Below, piece after piece: positions 27,549-36,327 of a stretch of DNA of 64,000 nucleotides. Every line of letters starts with the position of its first letter. Position 1 is the first letter of the stretch. The translations under genes were made by a program, and so were the position numbers. Source of the stretch: Planctellipticum variicoloris (GTDB lineage: Bacteria > Planctomycetota > Planctomycetia > Planctomycetales > Planctomycetaceae); contig NZ_CP130886.1 in the NCBI RefSeq assembly GCF_030622045.1, positions 2,617,557 to 2,681,556 of the forward strand. The letters run 5' to 3'. The notes under the pieces are model-generated. The model was given only the letters and a program-made list of their open reading frames with translations, was not told the DNA's origin and made no database searches.

Positions 27549-27626
27549 GTGTGCCACGGCTGTGTCAGCCGTGCGAGCGCTCCACCTCGCCTGCCACGCA
27601 GCACGGCCGACACGGCCGTGGCACAC
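27549..27626. repeat. 26-bp imperfect inverted repeat, hairpin between convergent genes
   Basis: The arms at 27549-27574 and 27601-27626 match at 24 of 26 positions around a 26-base loop. Each arm is itself a hairpin: CACGGCTG/CAGCCGTG on the left, CACGGCC/GGCCGTG on the right. It lies between the convergent esterase and XRE-type genes, where it may end transcription from both sides, but there is no T-tract. It may be a dispersed repeat. Confidence 0.7.
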
Positions 27627-27665
27627 CGTCCAGGCAACAGCAACTACGACAGGCTTCTTACGCAG

Positions 27666-28091
27666 CTACTGCTGCGATTCAGGCAGCCCCTGCTGATCAT
27701 CGCAGGTGCCAGTCAGTCCGACCGCGGTCCGAAAGCGTTCGACGGTTTCGCGGGCCGTCACCCGATTGCAGCCCAGCAGGCCGGCAAGCTGACCCTCGCT
27801 CAGGTCGCCGCGGTCATAGGCCTGGACGGCGAGAAACGTGTCGCGATCAGGGAAGCCTTCGCGGCGGCTACAGTCCTCGCCGAATCGCTGGAAGGGCTCG
27901 CCCGATCGAACCAGATCGTGGACGCGGCAGCCATACAGTTCGGCGAGGGAGAGGAGTTCCTCGGGCTTGGGTGGCCGGGTTCCCTGTTCGATGGCGATCA
28001 ACGTGGCGTGGCTGCAGCCGAGATGCTCGGCAGCGGCTTCCTCGGTGAGTCCGCAGGATTTGCGGGCGTCGGTGAGACGGGCGGCAAGCAA
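27666..28091 (-). CDS. XRE-type helix-turn-helix regulator
   Basis: 141 residues. The first ~55 form an HTH_XRE fold: RLTDARKSCGLTEEAAAEHL, the recognition helix in SHATLIAIEQGTRPP, and LLSLAELYGCRVHDLVR. A second helical part (GDLSEGQLAGLLGCNRVTARETVERFR) resembles another HTH-like helix pair. This layout is usual for regulators of toxin-antitoxin or stress loci. The frame has no ATG: TTG 28091 is the only usual start before an upstream TAA, without a ribosome-binding site. The gene could be 5'-decayed. It lies 336 bp downstream of the PIN-like gene on the same strand. Confidence 0.7.
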   Translation of the reverse strand: MLAARLTDARKSCGLTEEAAAEHLGCSHATLIAIEQGTRPPKPEELLSLAELYGCRVHDLVRSGEPFQRFGEDCSRREGFPDRDTFLAVQAYDRGDLSEGQLAGLLGCNRVTARETVERFRTAVGLTGTCDDQQGLPESQQ

Positions 28092-28427
28092 TTCGGAGGT
28101 AGGGATAGTATTTCCCCCGGCGGGATCGCGGCGTGACGCTTACGGTCCATCCTGAAAGACGCGGCGTGGTATTTTCAGCTCAAATTTGGCCTAAATGCAA
28201 TGCCTGGGCATGTGGCTCGGTTAGGAGTCGGCGCTGCGAACGATTGCAGTTCATTTCACGAAAAACAATTGTGGCGATGCCAGCTTGCCCCGCTGAATTT
28301 TCGGTAACGGCGAAGCCGCCAAGAGACGTATCCGGACCGCCCGGCATTGGAGAAGGAAATTGCTGGGCCTGCTGGCGAGTCAGAGGTCACAACTTGTGGG
28401 GGCTTCAAGTCATTCAGAATCAAGAAC
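28092..28427. other. Low-GC intergenic spacer between PIN-like and XRE-type genes
   Basis: 336 bp with clearly lower G+C than the flanks beyond the island. No ORF with protein character, hairpin or promoter was identified. It would have to hold the promoter of the XRE-type gene if that gene is not cotranscribed with the PIN-like gene. Confidence 0.5.
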
Positions 28428-29813
28428 TCAACGTTCGGAGCGACACTCTGCAATCGAAAACTCAGAAAATACCTCAAGCTCTTCAACACCACTTCTGTTT
28501 CGAACGATTACTCCTGTGACGAACCGTAATGAGTTTGGGATGTCATCCGTCGCCAACCCCGCGATGACTCTTGGCAGGTCACGCGTGCGTCGCGGAGTTG
28601 AAGCAACAAGAACAATCGTAACGTTAGCAAACCTTTTCTCGTGAATCGCAACCGTGGCTTTCAATAGCTTTCCACGAAGTCGTTTCGCCATAAATGGCGA
28701 CGATCCGGCCGCCATTACGTAAAACGCATCCCTAGAATCGTCACGAAACGCAATGATTTCAGGAGCGCTGCCAGAACCGATCTCAAGTTGACTATATAGT
28801 CGAATTAGCCATTCGCACACGGCCGATTCCGCACGCGCTGAGAATGGAATCCTCTCAAAGGCGTCGTCGCTTTGCATCGAACGATGCGTAGATACATCGC
28901 GTACTTCTTGCAGTACGTCGTCTGATACTTGGGTCTCTAAGAATTTTCCGGCGTACTTGAGAAAGCTTTCGGGAGAATACATCAGGAATGACTGAATTCC
29001 GGCAGAAAGCGCTGCTTCTTCAATCAATTCGGGTCGCGGTCCGATGGTTTTGGAGCCGTCTTCGTCGACTTTGAGCCACCAATCCTCCTTCGCATCGTCC
29101 GTGACAAATACGACGGAACGGTGGGAGGCCTCCTTTGCGTACGCCAAGATCTGCATCCAAACGAGAAAATCGCCATAGCGCCGCTGGTAGACGACTCCTC
29201 CTGCTACATACTCGGAAACTGCGTCCTTATCCTTGCTTCCATCCGCATATCCCGGCGGAGTCTTCCGTTTGAAGCGAATCTCGGCCTGTTTGTATAGATC
29301 GTCGATGTCATTCTGCGAGTGTGGTGCAGCACCAACTTTTGTGATAAAGAGGTCTTCAATTCGATTTTTTAGTGGATCATGAGCCGAGAGAACTTGTTGC
29401 GAAGCTCTGAGTTGGTCCAACTCTGCCAAGAAATCGCTGACTACCTTCGTAATCGTATCGATGATAGGTTGCGGATTGATTGACGAGTGGCGAGTTCGCA
29501 GTTGAAGCGCTTCAAGGTCGGTAATCAAACCGGAGCGAGCTTTCTCGACGGCCTTTCGGACATCAGCAAAGCGGCGATTCTGATCGGCAATAACTGTCAG
29601 TCGATTCCGTTGAAACTCAAGAGCGACATGGTGAGGGATCCAGATTCTGTCTGAAAGCCCATCAAGGATGCCCAACAGCTCGTTGCGAGTGGGAAGCTGG
29701 TAGCGGTAGAGATTGAGAAGAACGTTCGTGTCGAACACGAACAGAGCCTCTCCCCAAATGGATTTGTGGTCTTTGGCTGACGGTTCCTCAAACTGCGGGA
29801 AGAGGCCCTTCAC
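28428..29813 (-). CDS. PIN-like (PIN_8/DUF4935) domain protein, candidate defence or toxin nuclease
   Basis: 461 residues. The N-terminal half fits the PIN_8 pattern: ALFVFDTNVLLNLYRY with first acid Asp28, PHHVALEFQRNR with the second acid, the long helical insert ERFADV...LDQLRASQQ, GDFLVWMQILAYAKE, and SVVFVTDDAKEDWW (~235) with the last acids. PIN domains are Mg-dependent RNases; PIN_8 proteins often occur in accessory loci. The ~200-residue C-terminal part has no recognised domain. Base composition is near 50 % G+C, unlike neighbours above 60 %, which suggests acquisition. The start is GTG 29813 with GGAG 13 bases upstream. Role inferred, not shown. Confidence 0.82.
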   Translation of the reverse strand: MKGLFPQFEEPSAKDHKSIWGEALFVFDTNVLLNLYRYQLPTRNELLGILDGLSDRIWIPHHVALEFQRNRLTVIADQNRRFADVRKAVEKARSGLITDLEALQLRTRHSSINPQPIIDTITKVVSDFLAELDQLRASQQVLSAHDPLKNRIEDLFITKVGAAPHSQNDIDDLYKQAEIRFKRKTPPGYADGSKDKDAVSEYVAGGVVYQRRYGDFLVWMQILAYAKEASHRSVVFVTDDAKEDWWLKVDEDGSKTIGPRPELIEEAALSAGIQSFLMYSPESFLKYAGKFLETQVSDDVLQEVRDVSTHRSMQSDDAFERIPFSARAESAVCEWLIRLYSQLEIGSGSAPEIIAFRDDSRDAFYVMAAGSSPFMAKRLRGKLLKATVAIHEKRFANVTIVLVASTPRRTRDLPRVIAGLATDDIPNSLRFVTGVIVRNRSGVEELEVFSEFSIAECRSER

Positions 29814-30016
29814 GATGACTCAATTCACTCCACAAATGTGACCGAGGATCACTACCCGAGAGCAGAAGTGTACTGCTGGTCGCCTTCCTGGTCAACGGGC
29901 AGGCCTGCTTTGATTCTCTCGTGCAGGATCAGCGTCGTTCCCCCTTCCACTTTGTCAGACAATCTCGCTATCCTGAACCCCTCACCCGTGAACGACTCCC
30001 CACCGGAGACCGATTC

Positions 30017-32956
30017 GTGTCCGGACGACTCCTGTTTTTTGCCTGCGCCCTCGCCGGCCTGACCTCCTTCGCCCGCGCCGCCGACCCGGCGTCCGAAGAA
30101 TTCTTCGAACGCGAAATCCGGCCCGTGCTGGTCGGGACCTGCTTCAAATGCCACGGCGATCAGCGGGTCGCCGGCGGGTTGCGGGTCGATTCGCGCGACG
30201 GGCTCCTCAAGGGAGGCGAATCCGGGGCGGCGCTGGAGCCGGGGAAGGTCGACGCCAGCCTGCTGATTCAGGCCATCCGCCGGGCGGATGACGTCTCGGC
30301 GATGCCGCCCGACAAGCCGCTGCCGAAGGCCCAGGTGGCGGCGCTGGAAGCGTGGATTGCTGCCGGGGCGCCGTGGCCGAAAGCGACGCCGCGGTTTGAG
30401 GGAACCCGGCACTGGGCCTTCGAGCCCGTCCGGCAGCCGAAGTTGCCGGTCGTTAAAGATGAGAGCTGGGTGCGGAGTCCGATCGACCGGTTCATTCTGG
30501 CGAAGCTGGAGGCAGCCGGATTGAAGCCTGCGCCGCCGGCGGATCGTCGCATCTGGCTCCGCCGGGTGACGTATGACCTGACCGGCCTGCCGCCGTCGCC
30601 CGAAGACGTCGCGGCGTTTCTGGCCGATGCATCGCCGACGGCGCAGCAGAAAATCGTCGAGCGGCTGCTGGAGTCGCCGCACTACGGCGAACACTGGGGC
30701 CGGCATTGGCTGGATGTCGTCCGCTATGCCGATACCGCCGGCGAAAACAGCGACCATCCGCTGCCGCATGCCTGGCGCTATCGCAACTGGGTGATTGACG
30801 CGTTCAACGCCGATCTGCCGTACGACGAGTTTCTACGGGACCAGATCGCCGGGGACCTGCGGGCCGCCGCGGGGCCGGCCGAGCAGGCTGCCGATCGAAT
30901 CGTGGCGACGGGGTATCTGGCGATCGCCCGGCGGTTCGGGCACGACATCGACAAAGACATTCATCTCACGCTGGAAGACACGCTCGACACGCTGGGGAAA
31001 TCCGTCCTGGGCCTGACGATCGGCTGCTGCCGGTGTCACGACCATAAGTACGACCCGCTTTCCACCCGCGATTACTACGGGCTGTACGGCATCTTTTCGA
31101 GCACGAAGTTCGCCTTTCCGGGGTGCGAGCCGCAGCAGCAGCCCCGCGATTTGACGCCCCTCTGGAGTGCCGACGAAATCGAGCGGCAGTCGGGACCGAT
31201 TCGGGCCGAGCTGGCGAAGGTCGACGCCGAACTGAAAACGCTCGGCGAGCAGCAGGCCGCCCTCCGCACCGCATGGAAAGACGCGACTGCGGGGTCAATG
31301 CGGTTGCTCTCCTCGGCGGACGTCGGCGAGGGCTTGTCGCTCGACCTGAATGTCGGCGCGACGACGGGGCTCAATGCGATCGAAGTCCGCAAGGGGCAGC
31401 TCCTGCAGCTCTCCATTCTGCCGCGGGGGAATCATGGAGCCGACAGCACGCGGGTCGAGTGGCAGATCGCCGAAGCGGGAGGCGACGGCCGGAAGTGGAG
31501 CACTGCCGACCTGGTTCCCGATCTGCTGGCGGGGAACCCGCACGCGGACAGTTACGGCCACGCCGGGACGTGGTTCTTCCTGGATGCCAAAGACGGTCTG
31601 GCGCTGCTGCCGGAGTCGGTCGGGCAGGTCAACGGCCGGCCCGAACTGCAGGCCTGGCGAAGCGGGGATACGCCGTCGGTGTTTGTGAACCGTTCGGATC
31701 AGCCGTCGCCGGTCTGGACGATGCTTCCCGCGAAATCGTTCTTCGTCCATCCGGGGCCGGGCGGTCCCGTGGCGGTGGCGTGGCGGAGCCCGATCGACGG
31801 AATGGTGAGCCTCACCGGGACCGTGGCTGACGCGCACCCGGCCGGCGGGCTGGATGGCGTCGCCTGGCGGCTGGAGCAGATCGCCAGCGAAGCCGCGGGC
31901 GAGACGCTGGCAAAACTGCAGACGCTGGAACAGCAGGCGGCGGCCCTCAACAAGCAGCGGGCCGAACTAATAGCCCGGCAGCCGAAGACGCCGCTGGCCT
32001 ATGCGGTCAGCGAAGGAACGCCGGCCAATGCGCGGATTCATAACCGGGGGGAACCGACGAACCTGGGGGACGAGGCGCCGCGGAAGTTCCTGGATGTCCT
32101 CGGCGGGCAGGTCGTGCAGCAGACGGCGTCGAGCGGCCGGCTGGAACTGGCGGACTGGCTTGCGAGTCCGACGAATCCGCTGACCGCCCGTGTGATGGTC
32201 AATCGAATCTGGCTGTGGCACTTCGGCCGGGGACTGGTGGCGTCGCCGAATGACTTCGGCACGCGCGGTACGCCGCCGACGTATCCCGAATTGCTCGATT
32301 TCCTGGCGGACGAATTCGTGAAGAGCGGCTGGAGCGTGAAGGCCATGCACCGGTTGATTCTCTCCAGCGCGACGTACGCCGAGAGCGGGCAGGGGGGGCC
32401 GGAGTTGGAAGCGGCCTTCGGCCGCTTCCCCGGTCGCCGGCTGACGGCGGAGGAGCTGCGGGACAGCCTGCTGCTGGTGAGCGGCGAACTGGATACAACT
32501 CCAGGCGGGGCACATCCGTTCCCGCCGGAAGAAACCTGGGCGTTCTCGCAGCACGGACCGTTCGCGGCGGAGTACGACACGCTAAAGCGATCCGTCTACC
32601 TGATGCAGAAGCGCAACCGCCGAAGCCGGTTCCTGATGCTGTTCGACGGTCCCGATCCGAACGCCAGCACGCCGGTGCGAGATCTGACGACAGTCCCCAC
32701 GCAGGCCCTGTTCTTCCTGAACGATGCACTGCTGCACGGCCGGGCGGACGCCTTTGCCGGGCGGGTTCTGGCGGCGGCGGACACCGACGCGAAACGCCTG
32801 AATGCAGCCTGTCAGATCCTCTACGGCCGCAACGCCAGCGCGGATGAACAACGGGACGCAGCGGAATTCCTGCAGGCGTACGGGGAGCCGAAAGCGGCCT
32901 GGAGCGCGCTGGGTCGCGTGCTGCTGTCGAGCAACGAGTTCCTGTTTGTGGATTGA
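30017..32956 (+). CDS. Secreted PSD1-type protein with cytochrome c-like, DUF1549 and DUF1553 domains
   Basis: 979 residues. Signal peptide (RLLFFACALAGLTSFARA), then a planctomycete-type cytochrome c domain with CFKCH at ~42-46 and SAMPPDKPLP as the likely distal Met region. DUF1549 follows (SPIDRFILAKLEAAGLKP, LRRVTYDLTGLPPSP, GEHWGRHWLDVVRYADT, and CCRCHDHKYDP at ~337). A beta-rich insert (~430-640) and a short coiled coil lead into DUF1553 (RLELADWLASPTNPLTARV, NRIWLWHFGRGLV, and DGPDPNASTPVRDLTTVPTQ as motifs). Periplasmic haem-binding is likely; the reaction is unknown. The start is GTG 30017 because GGAG lies eight bases upstream and the signal peptide follows; the frame opens at 29921. 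Paired with the DUF1501 gene downstream. Confidence 0.92.
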   Translation: MSGRLLFFACALAGLTSFARAADPASEEFFEREIRPVLVGTCFKCHGDQRVAGGLRVDSRDGLLKGGESGAALEPGKVDASLLIQAIRRADDVSAMPPDKPLPKAQVAALEAWIAAGAPWPKATPRFEGTRHWAFEPVRQPKLPVVKDESWVRSPIDRFILAKLEAAGLKPAPPADRRIWLRRVTYDLTGLPPSPEDVAAFLADASPTAQQKIVERLLESPHYGEHWGRHWLDVVRYADTAGENSDHPLPHAWRYRNWVIDAFNADLPYDEFLRDQIAGDLRAAAGPAEQAADRIVATGYLAIARRFGHDIDKDIHLTLEDTLDTLGKSVLGLTIGCCRCHDHKYDPLSTRDYYGLYGIFSSTKFAFPGCEPQQQPRDLTPLWSADEIERQSGPIRAELAKVDAELKTLGEQQAALRTAWKDATAGSMRLLSSADVGEGLSLDLNVGATTGLNAIEVRKGQLLQLSILPRGNHGADSTRVEWQIAEAGGDGRKWSTADLVPDLLAGNPHADSYGHAGTWFFLDAKDGLALLPESVGQVNGRPELQAWRSGDTPSVFVNRSDQPSPVWTMLPAKSFFVHPGPGGPVAVAWRSPIDGMVSLTGTVADAHPAGGLDGVAWRLEQIASEAAGETLAKLQTLEQQAAALNKQRAELIARQPKTPLAYAVSEGTPANARIHNRGEPTNLGDEAPRKFLDVLGGQVVQQTASSGRLELADWLASPTNPLTARVMVNRIWLWHFGRGLVASPNDFGTRGTPPTYPELLDFLADEFVKSGWSVKAMHRLILSSATYAESGQGGPELEAAFGRFPGRRLTAEELRDSLLLVSGELDTTPGGAHPFPPEETWAFSQHGPFAAEYDTLKRSVYLMQKRNRRSRFLMLFDGPDPNASTPVRDLTTVPTQALFFLNDALLHGRADAFAGRVLAAADTDAKRLNAACQILYGRNASADEQRDAAEFLQAYGEPKAAWSALGRVLLSSNEFLFVD

Positions 32957-32971
32957 ACCGGGAAGAGTTTG

Positions 32972-33146
32972 AACCACGAATGACACGAATCTTCACGAAT
33001 GAAATCGAAGCGATTGAACCACGGAGAACACAGAATTCACGGAGACAACGAATTGAGAGAGGATCGCTTGATGCGTCGTCTTAAGTTTGCTCTCTCTCTC
33101 TCTCTCTCTCTCTCTTCATTCGTGCGAATTCGTGTGATTCGTGGTT
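32972..33146. repeat. Inverted repeat enclosing a (TC)12 microsatellite
   Basis: Arms at 32972-33003 and 33115-33146 are complementary at 28 of 32 positions, with words AACCACGAAT, ACACGAAT and CACGAATGAA. About 110 bp lie between, ending in a TC dinucleotide tract (33091-33114). It separates PSD1 from DUF1501 and resembles the CGTGATTCGTGG words in the 14351 repeats. Possible MITE-like or dispersed repeat. Confidence 0.85.
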
Positions 33147-33194
33147 AAGTCCTGACTCTTCGGAATCTGAAATCGAGATCAAGGTCCAACGACC

Positions 33195-34583
33195 ATGCTG
33201 AAACCGGATTGCTGTCGTCGTGATTTCCTGCGTTCGTCCGTCGCCGCTTCTGCAATCTTGCCGGGGCTGGTCAGCGAACTGCTGGCTGCGGAGGATCCGC
33301 TGGCGGCGCGCTCGCCGCACCATACCGGCAAGGCGAAGTCGGTGATCTTCCTGTTCATGACGGGGGGCGTGTCGCACGTCGATACGTTCGATCCGAAGCC
33401 GCGGCTGTCGCAGGATGTGGGCAAAGAGGTCAAGCTCGATCACCCGGAAATCCAGAACCGGCCGGGATACGAACGCATCTTCCTGAAGGCCCCGCAGTGG
33501 GATTTTCATCGCTACGGCGAAAGCGGTTCGGAGGTCAGCGGACTGTTTCCGCACGTGGCCGGGTGCGTGGATGACATCGCGCTGATCCGTTCGATGCACA
33601 CCGACCACTCGAATCATTACAACGCGACGCTGGGGATGCATACCGGGTCGTTCGCCTTCGCCCGGCCCAGCATCGGGTCGTGGGTCAGCTACGGGTTGGG
33701 GGCGGAGAACCGGAATTTGCCATCATTCGTGGTGCTGGCCCCGGCTCAGACGTACGCCGGGACGCAGGTCTACGCCAGCGATTTTCTCCCCGGCGCCCAT
33801 CAGGGAACGCTGGTCGTGCCCGGGGCGGAGCCAGTGGCGAACGTCGCGCCGCGCGTGCCGCTCGACCGGCAGCAGCAGGAACTGGCGGCGCTGGCGAAGT
33901 GGAACCGCCGGCATCTGGCCGACCGGGCCGAGAATTCTTTCCTTCAGGCGCGGATGCGCTCGTTCGAAACGGCGTACGGCATGCAGATGGCCGTTCCGGA
34001 AGTCTTTGATCTGGCTCACGAATCCGACGCGACGCTCGACTTGTACGGCCTGCCGCGGGGCTCGACGCAGGGCTTCGGCTGGCAGTGCCTGATGGCCCGG
34101 CGGCTGGTTGAACGCGGAGTGCGGTTCGTCGAGCTGATCGATACCGGATCGTCGGGCAACTGGGATTCGCACGGGGACATGCTGGACCACGAGCGGCTGG
34201 CGAAGAACGTCGACCAGCCGATCGCGGGGCTGCTGAAGGACCTGAAATCGCGCGGGCTGCTCGATGAAACTCTGGTCGTCTGGACAACGGAGTTCGGGCG
34301 GACGCCGTTCAACAACTCGGCGACGGCGAAGGGCCGCGAGCACCACAACTGGGCCTTCAGCTCCTGGCTCGCCGGGGCCGGGGTCCGCGGCGGGACGGTC
34401 TATGGCGAAACCGACGAATACGGCGTCCGCGTGGCGAAAGACGGCGTCCACGTCCACGACTTCCACGCAACGATCCTGCACCTGATGGGCTTCGATCACG
34501 AGCGGCTGACGTACCGGCACAGCGGCCGGGACTACCGGCTGACCGATGTGCATGGGAACGTGGTGGGGGGCGTGCTGGGGTAG
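33195..34583 (+). CDS. DUF1501 protein with Tat signal
   Basis: 462 residues. Twin-arginine signal CCRRDFLRSS (Arg8-Arg9) followed by a hydrophobic stretch ending before AAEDP, so it should be exported folded by Tat. The DUF1501 body (alkaline-phosphatase/sulfatase-like fold) shows KSVIFLFMTGGVSHVDTFDP, PGYERIFLKAPQWDF, GRTPFNNSATAKGREHHNW with its metal-type His residues, and VHDFHATILHLMGFDHERLTYRH as separate blocks. The enzymatic activity of DUF1501 is not established. It follows PSD1 by 238 bp across the inverted-repeat element; the pair is a standard planctomycete module. Confidence 0.92.
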   Translation: MLKPDCCRRDFLRSSVAASAILPGLVSELLAAEDPLAARSPHHTGKAKSVIFLFMTGGVSHVDTFDPKPRLSQDVGKEVKLDHPEIQNRPGYERIFLKAPQWDFHRYGESGSEVSGLFPHVAGCVDDIALIRSMHTDHSNHYNATLGMHTGSFAFARPSIGSWVSYGLGAENRNLPSFVVLAPAQTYAGTQVYASDFLPGAHQGTLVVPGAEPVANVAPRVPLDRQQQELAALAKWNRRHLADRAENSFLQARMRSFETAYGMQMAVPEVFDLAHESDATLDLYGLPRGSTQGFGWQCLMARRLVERGVRFVELIDTGSSGNWDSHGDMLDHERLAKNVDQPIAGLLKDLKSRGLLDETLVVWTTEFGRTPFNNSATAKGREHHNWAFSSWLAGAGVRGGTVYGETDEYGVRVAKDGVHVHDFHATILHLMGFDHERLTYRHSGRDYRLTDVHGNVVGGVLG

Positions 34584-34725
34584 GGGCCAGACCGAGCAAC
34601 CGGAGGTGTCGTCGCTGCGATCCTCAACCCCCGGCTACTTTCTGGCATCCCCCCAGGATGCGAGACGTCGCGATTGCTCGTTCCCGATGGCTGCTCGGCC
34701 CCGAACGTAGAAGCTGCCGGCCGAG

Positions 34726-36012
34726 CTACTCCACCCGCATCGCAATCAGCGTCTGATCGTCGGTCGGCGGGGCGTTCTCGCAGAACTCGGCGACGGCGGT
34801 GCGGATCTGCTGCAGGCAGTCTTCCGCGCTCCCCGCGGCGCACTCCAGGAGCAGTGGATCGAGGCGGTCGAGGCCGAACAGGCGGCTGATCCCTTCGCCC
34901 GGTCCCATCGCTTCGGGAATGCCGTCGGTATAGAGCAGCAGCAGGTCGCCGCTGACAAGTTCAATGGTCGCCTCGTCGTAGGTCAGGCCGGGCATCAGGC
35001 CCATCGGCAGGCCGCCGCTTTCGTCGAGCGACAGCACGCGCCCCGCACGGACGAGCCGCGGGGGATTGTGGCCGGCGCTGGAGCAGGTCAGCGTCCGCGC
35101 GGCCGGATCGAGAATCGCATAGAAGGCGGTCACGAACGTACCGTCGCGCGTGTAGGCCCGCGCGAGCCGGTCGTTCAGATAGGACAGCAGCGCGGCGGGG
35201 GGCGAGTGCGTCCCCGGCTGCGCGTGGGCGATGGCGTGAGTGATCGCCATCAGGACCGCGGCCGGGGTGCCGTGGCCCGAGACGTCGGCGATGAACAGTC
35301 CCCAGGCGCCGTTGGCGAGCGGAAAGAAGTCGTAGTAGTCGCCGCCGGCCCGGGAACTGGTTTCGTAGTGGGCGGCCAGTTCGAAGCCGGGGATTGTCGG
35401 GAGCTGGTCCGGCAGCAGCGACCGTTGAATGTTGCCGACGACCTGCAGCTCCCGATCGAGCGCGTGGAGGGCCGCGCTCAGTTGATTGCGCAGCACCAGG
35501 TTCTGCGTCCCGCGTCCGAACAGCCCCGCCTGCCAGTGCAGCATGGGAATCATGCCGTGGTTCACGTCGGCCCCGGGGCGGACCAGCATAATCGTATGAT
35601 TGAGAGCCTCGCCGCCATCGTACTGCGGCAGTGCGACCAGCGCCTGAAACCCCTGCAGATAAAACCAGGCCGGATCGTCCGCCGCGAGCCGGGACGGCAG
35701 GTCTTCGATGATCACCGGGCTGCTGCCATAGGCGATTTCGCCCAGAAGTCCGCCAGTCAATTTCGGCAGCAGGTCGCGCTGGGTCCAGGGATTGTACGAC
35801 TCGGCGAATCGCGACGAACGCGTAATCAAATAGAATGGCGAATCGACATTCCGCCGCGAGACAGCCACGTAGTCGTCGGTCTCGATCAGCTCGCCGATGC
35901 CGTTCCAGTAGATCGACACCAGCTCTTCGGGGTCGTTGACGCCGGAGATGGCTTTCATCGTCCGGTCGATGATCGCCAGTTCGTCCTGCCAGGTCCGCTT
36001 GGGACTCAACAT
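34726..36012 (-). CDS. GAF-like domain plus PP2C (SpoIIE/RsbU-type) phosphatase
   Basis: 428 residues. Residues ~10-170 look like a GAF sensor (VNDPEELVSIYWNGIGELIE, VIIEDLPSRLAADDPAW). A linker helix LDRELQVVGNIQRSLLPDQLP, typical of RsbU-type enzymes, joins to the PP2C phosphatase with metal Asp in RAGGDYYDFF and FIADVSGHGTPAA, then GTFVTAFYAILD, SAGHNPP, GLPMGLMPG and LLLYTDGIPEAM. Dephosphorylates phospho-Ser/Thr proteins, probably an anti-sigma-factor antagonist; the partner is not in the window. ATG 36012 has AGGAG seven bases upstream. Divergent from the 36328 gene. Confidence 0.93.
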   Translation of the reverse strand: MLSPKRTWQDELAIIDRTMKAISGVNDPEELVSIYWNGIGELIETDDYVAVSRRNVDSPFYLITRSSRFAESYNPWTQRDLLPKLTGGLLGEIAYGSSPVIIEDLPSRLAADDPAWFYLQGFQALVALPQYDGGEALNHTIMLVRPGADVNHGMIPMLHWQAGLFGRGTQNLVLRNQLSAALHALDRELQVVGNIQRSLLPDQLPTIPGFELAAHYETSSRAGGDYYDFFPLANGAWGLFIADVSGHGTPAAVLMAITHAIAHAQPGTHSPPAALLSYLNDRLARAYTRDGTFVTAFYAILDPAARTLTCSSAGHNPPRLVRAGRVLSLDESGGLPMGLMPGLTYDEATIELVSGDLLLLYTDGIPEAMGPGEGISRLFGLDRLDPLLLECAAGSAEDCLQQIRTAVAEFCENAPPTDDQTLIAMRVE

Positions 36013-36327
36013 ACCTCGCTCCTGTCGCCGTTACGGAATGCACTCGGCGTCACCACAATTCTAGCAGGATACCGGTGCCGTTTCGCCGGTCGGCGATCGC
36101 ACGTGGCGGTTGAACGAAGGGGACGGCATCGGCCGGGTACACGTCGGGGCATGCAACGTCCGCGAACACCTGTCGCCGTGTAGGAATTCTCCACGTCCCG
36201 GAAACCTCGCTTGCGGCGGCCTAACGGAACAGTCACGATGACTGCATTGAACGCCTGACGTCTGCAGACACGTCCCGCGGGATTCCCGCTCAACCCCGAC
36301 GAGCCAGCTTCTACGGAGTTATCCTTC
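36013..36327. other. Divergent intergenic region, PP2C/secreted protein
   Basis: 315 bp expected to carry both divergent promoters. A short CGGTGCCGTTTCGCCGGTCG palindromic cluster sits near 36070-36095. No promoter pair could be assigned with confidence, and no ORF is supported. Confidence 0.45.

Noticed and set aside
33091-33114. TC tract as a sequencing artefact
   Set aside because: It sits centrally within a well-formed inverted repeat and is not a homopolymer; length may still vary, but presence is believable.
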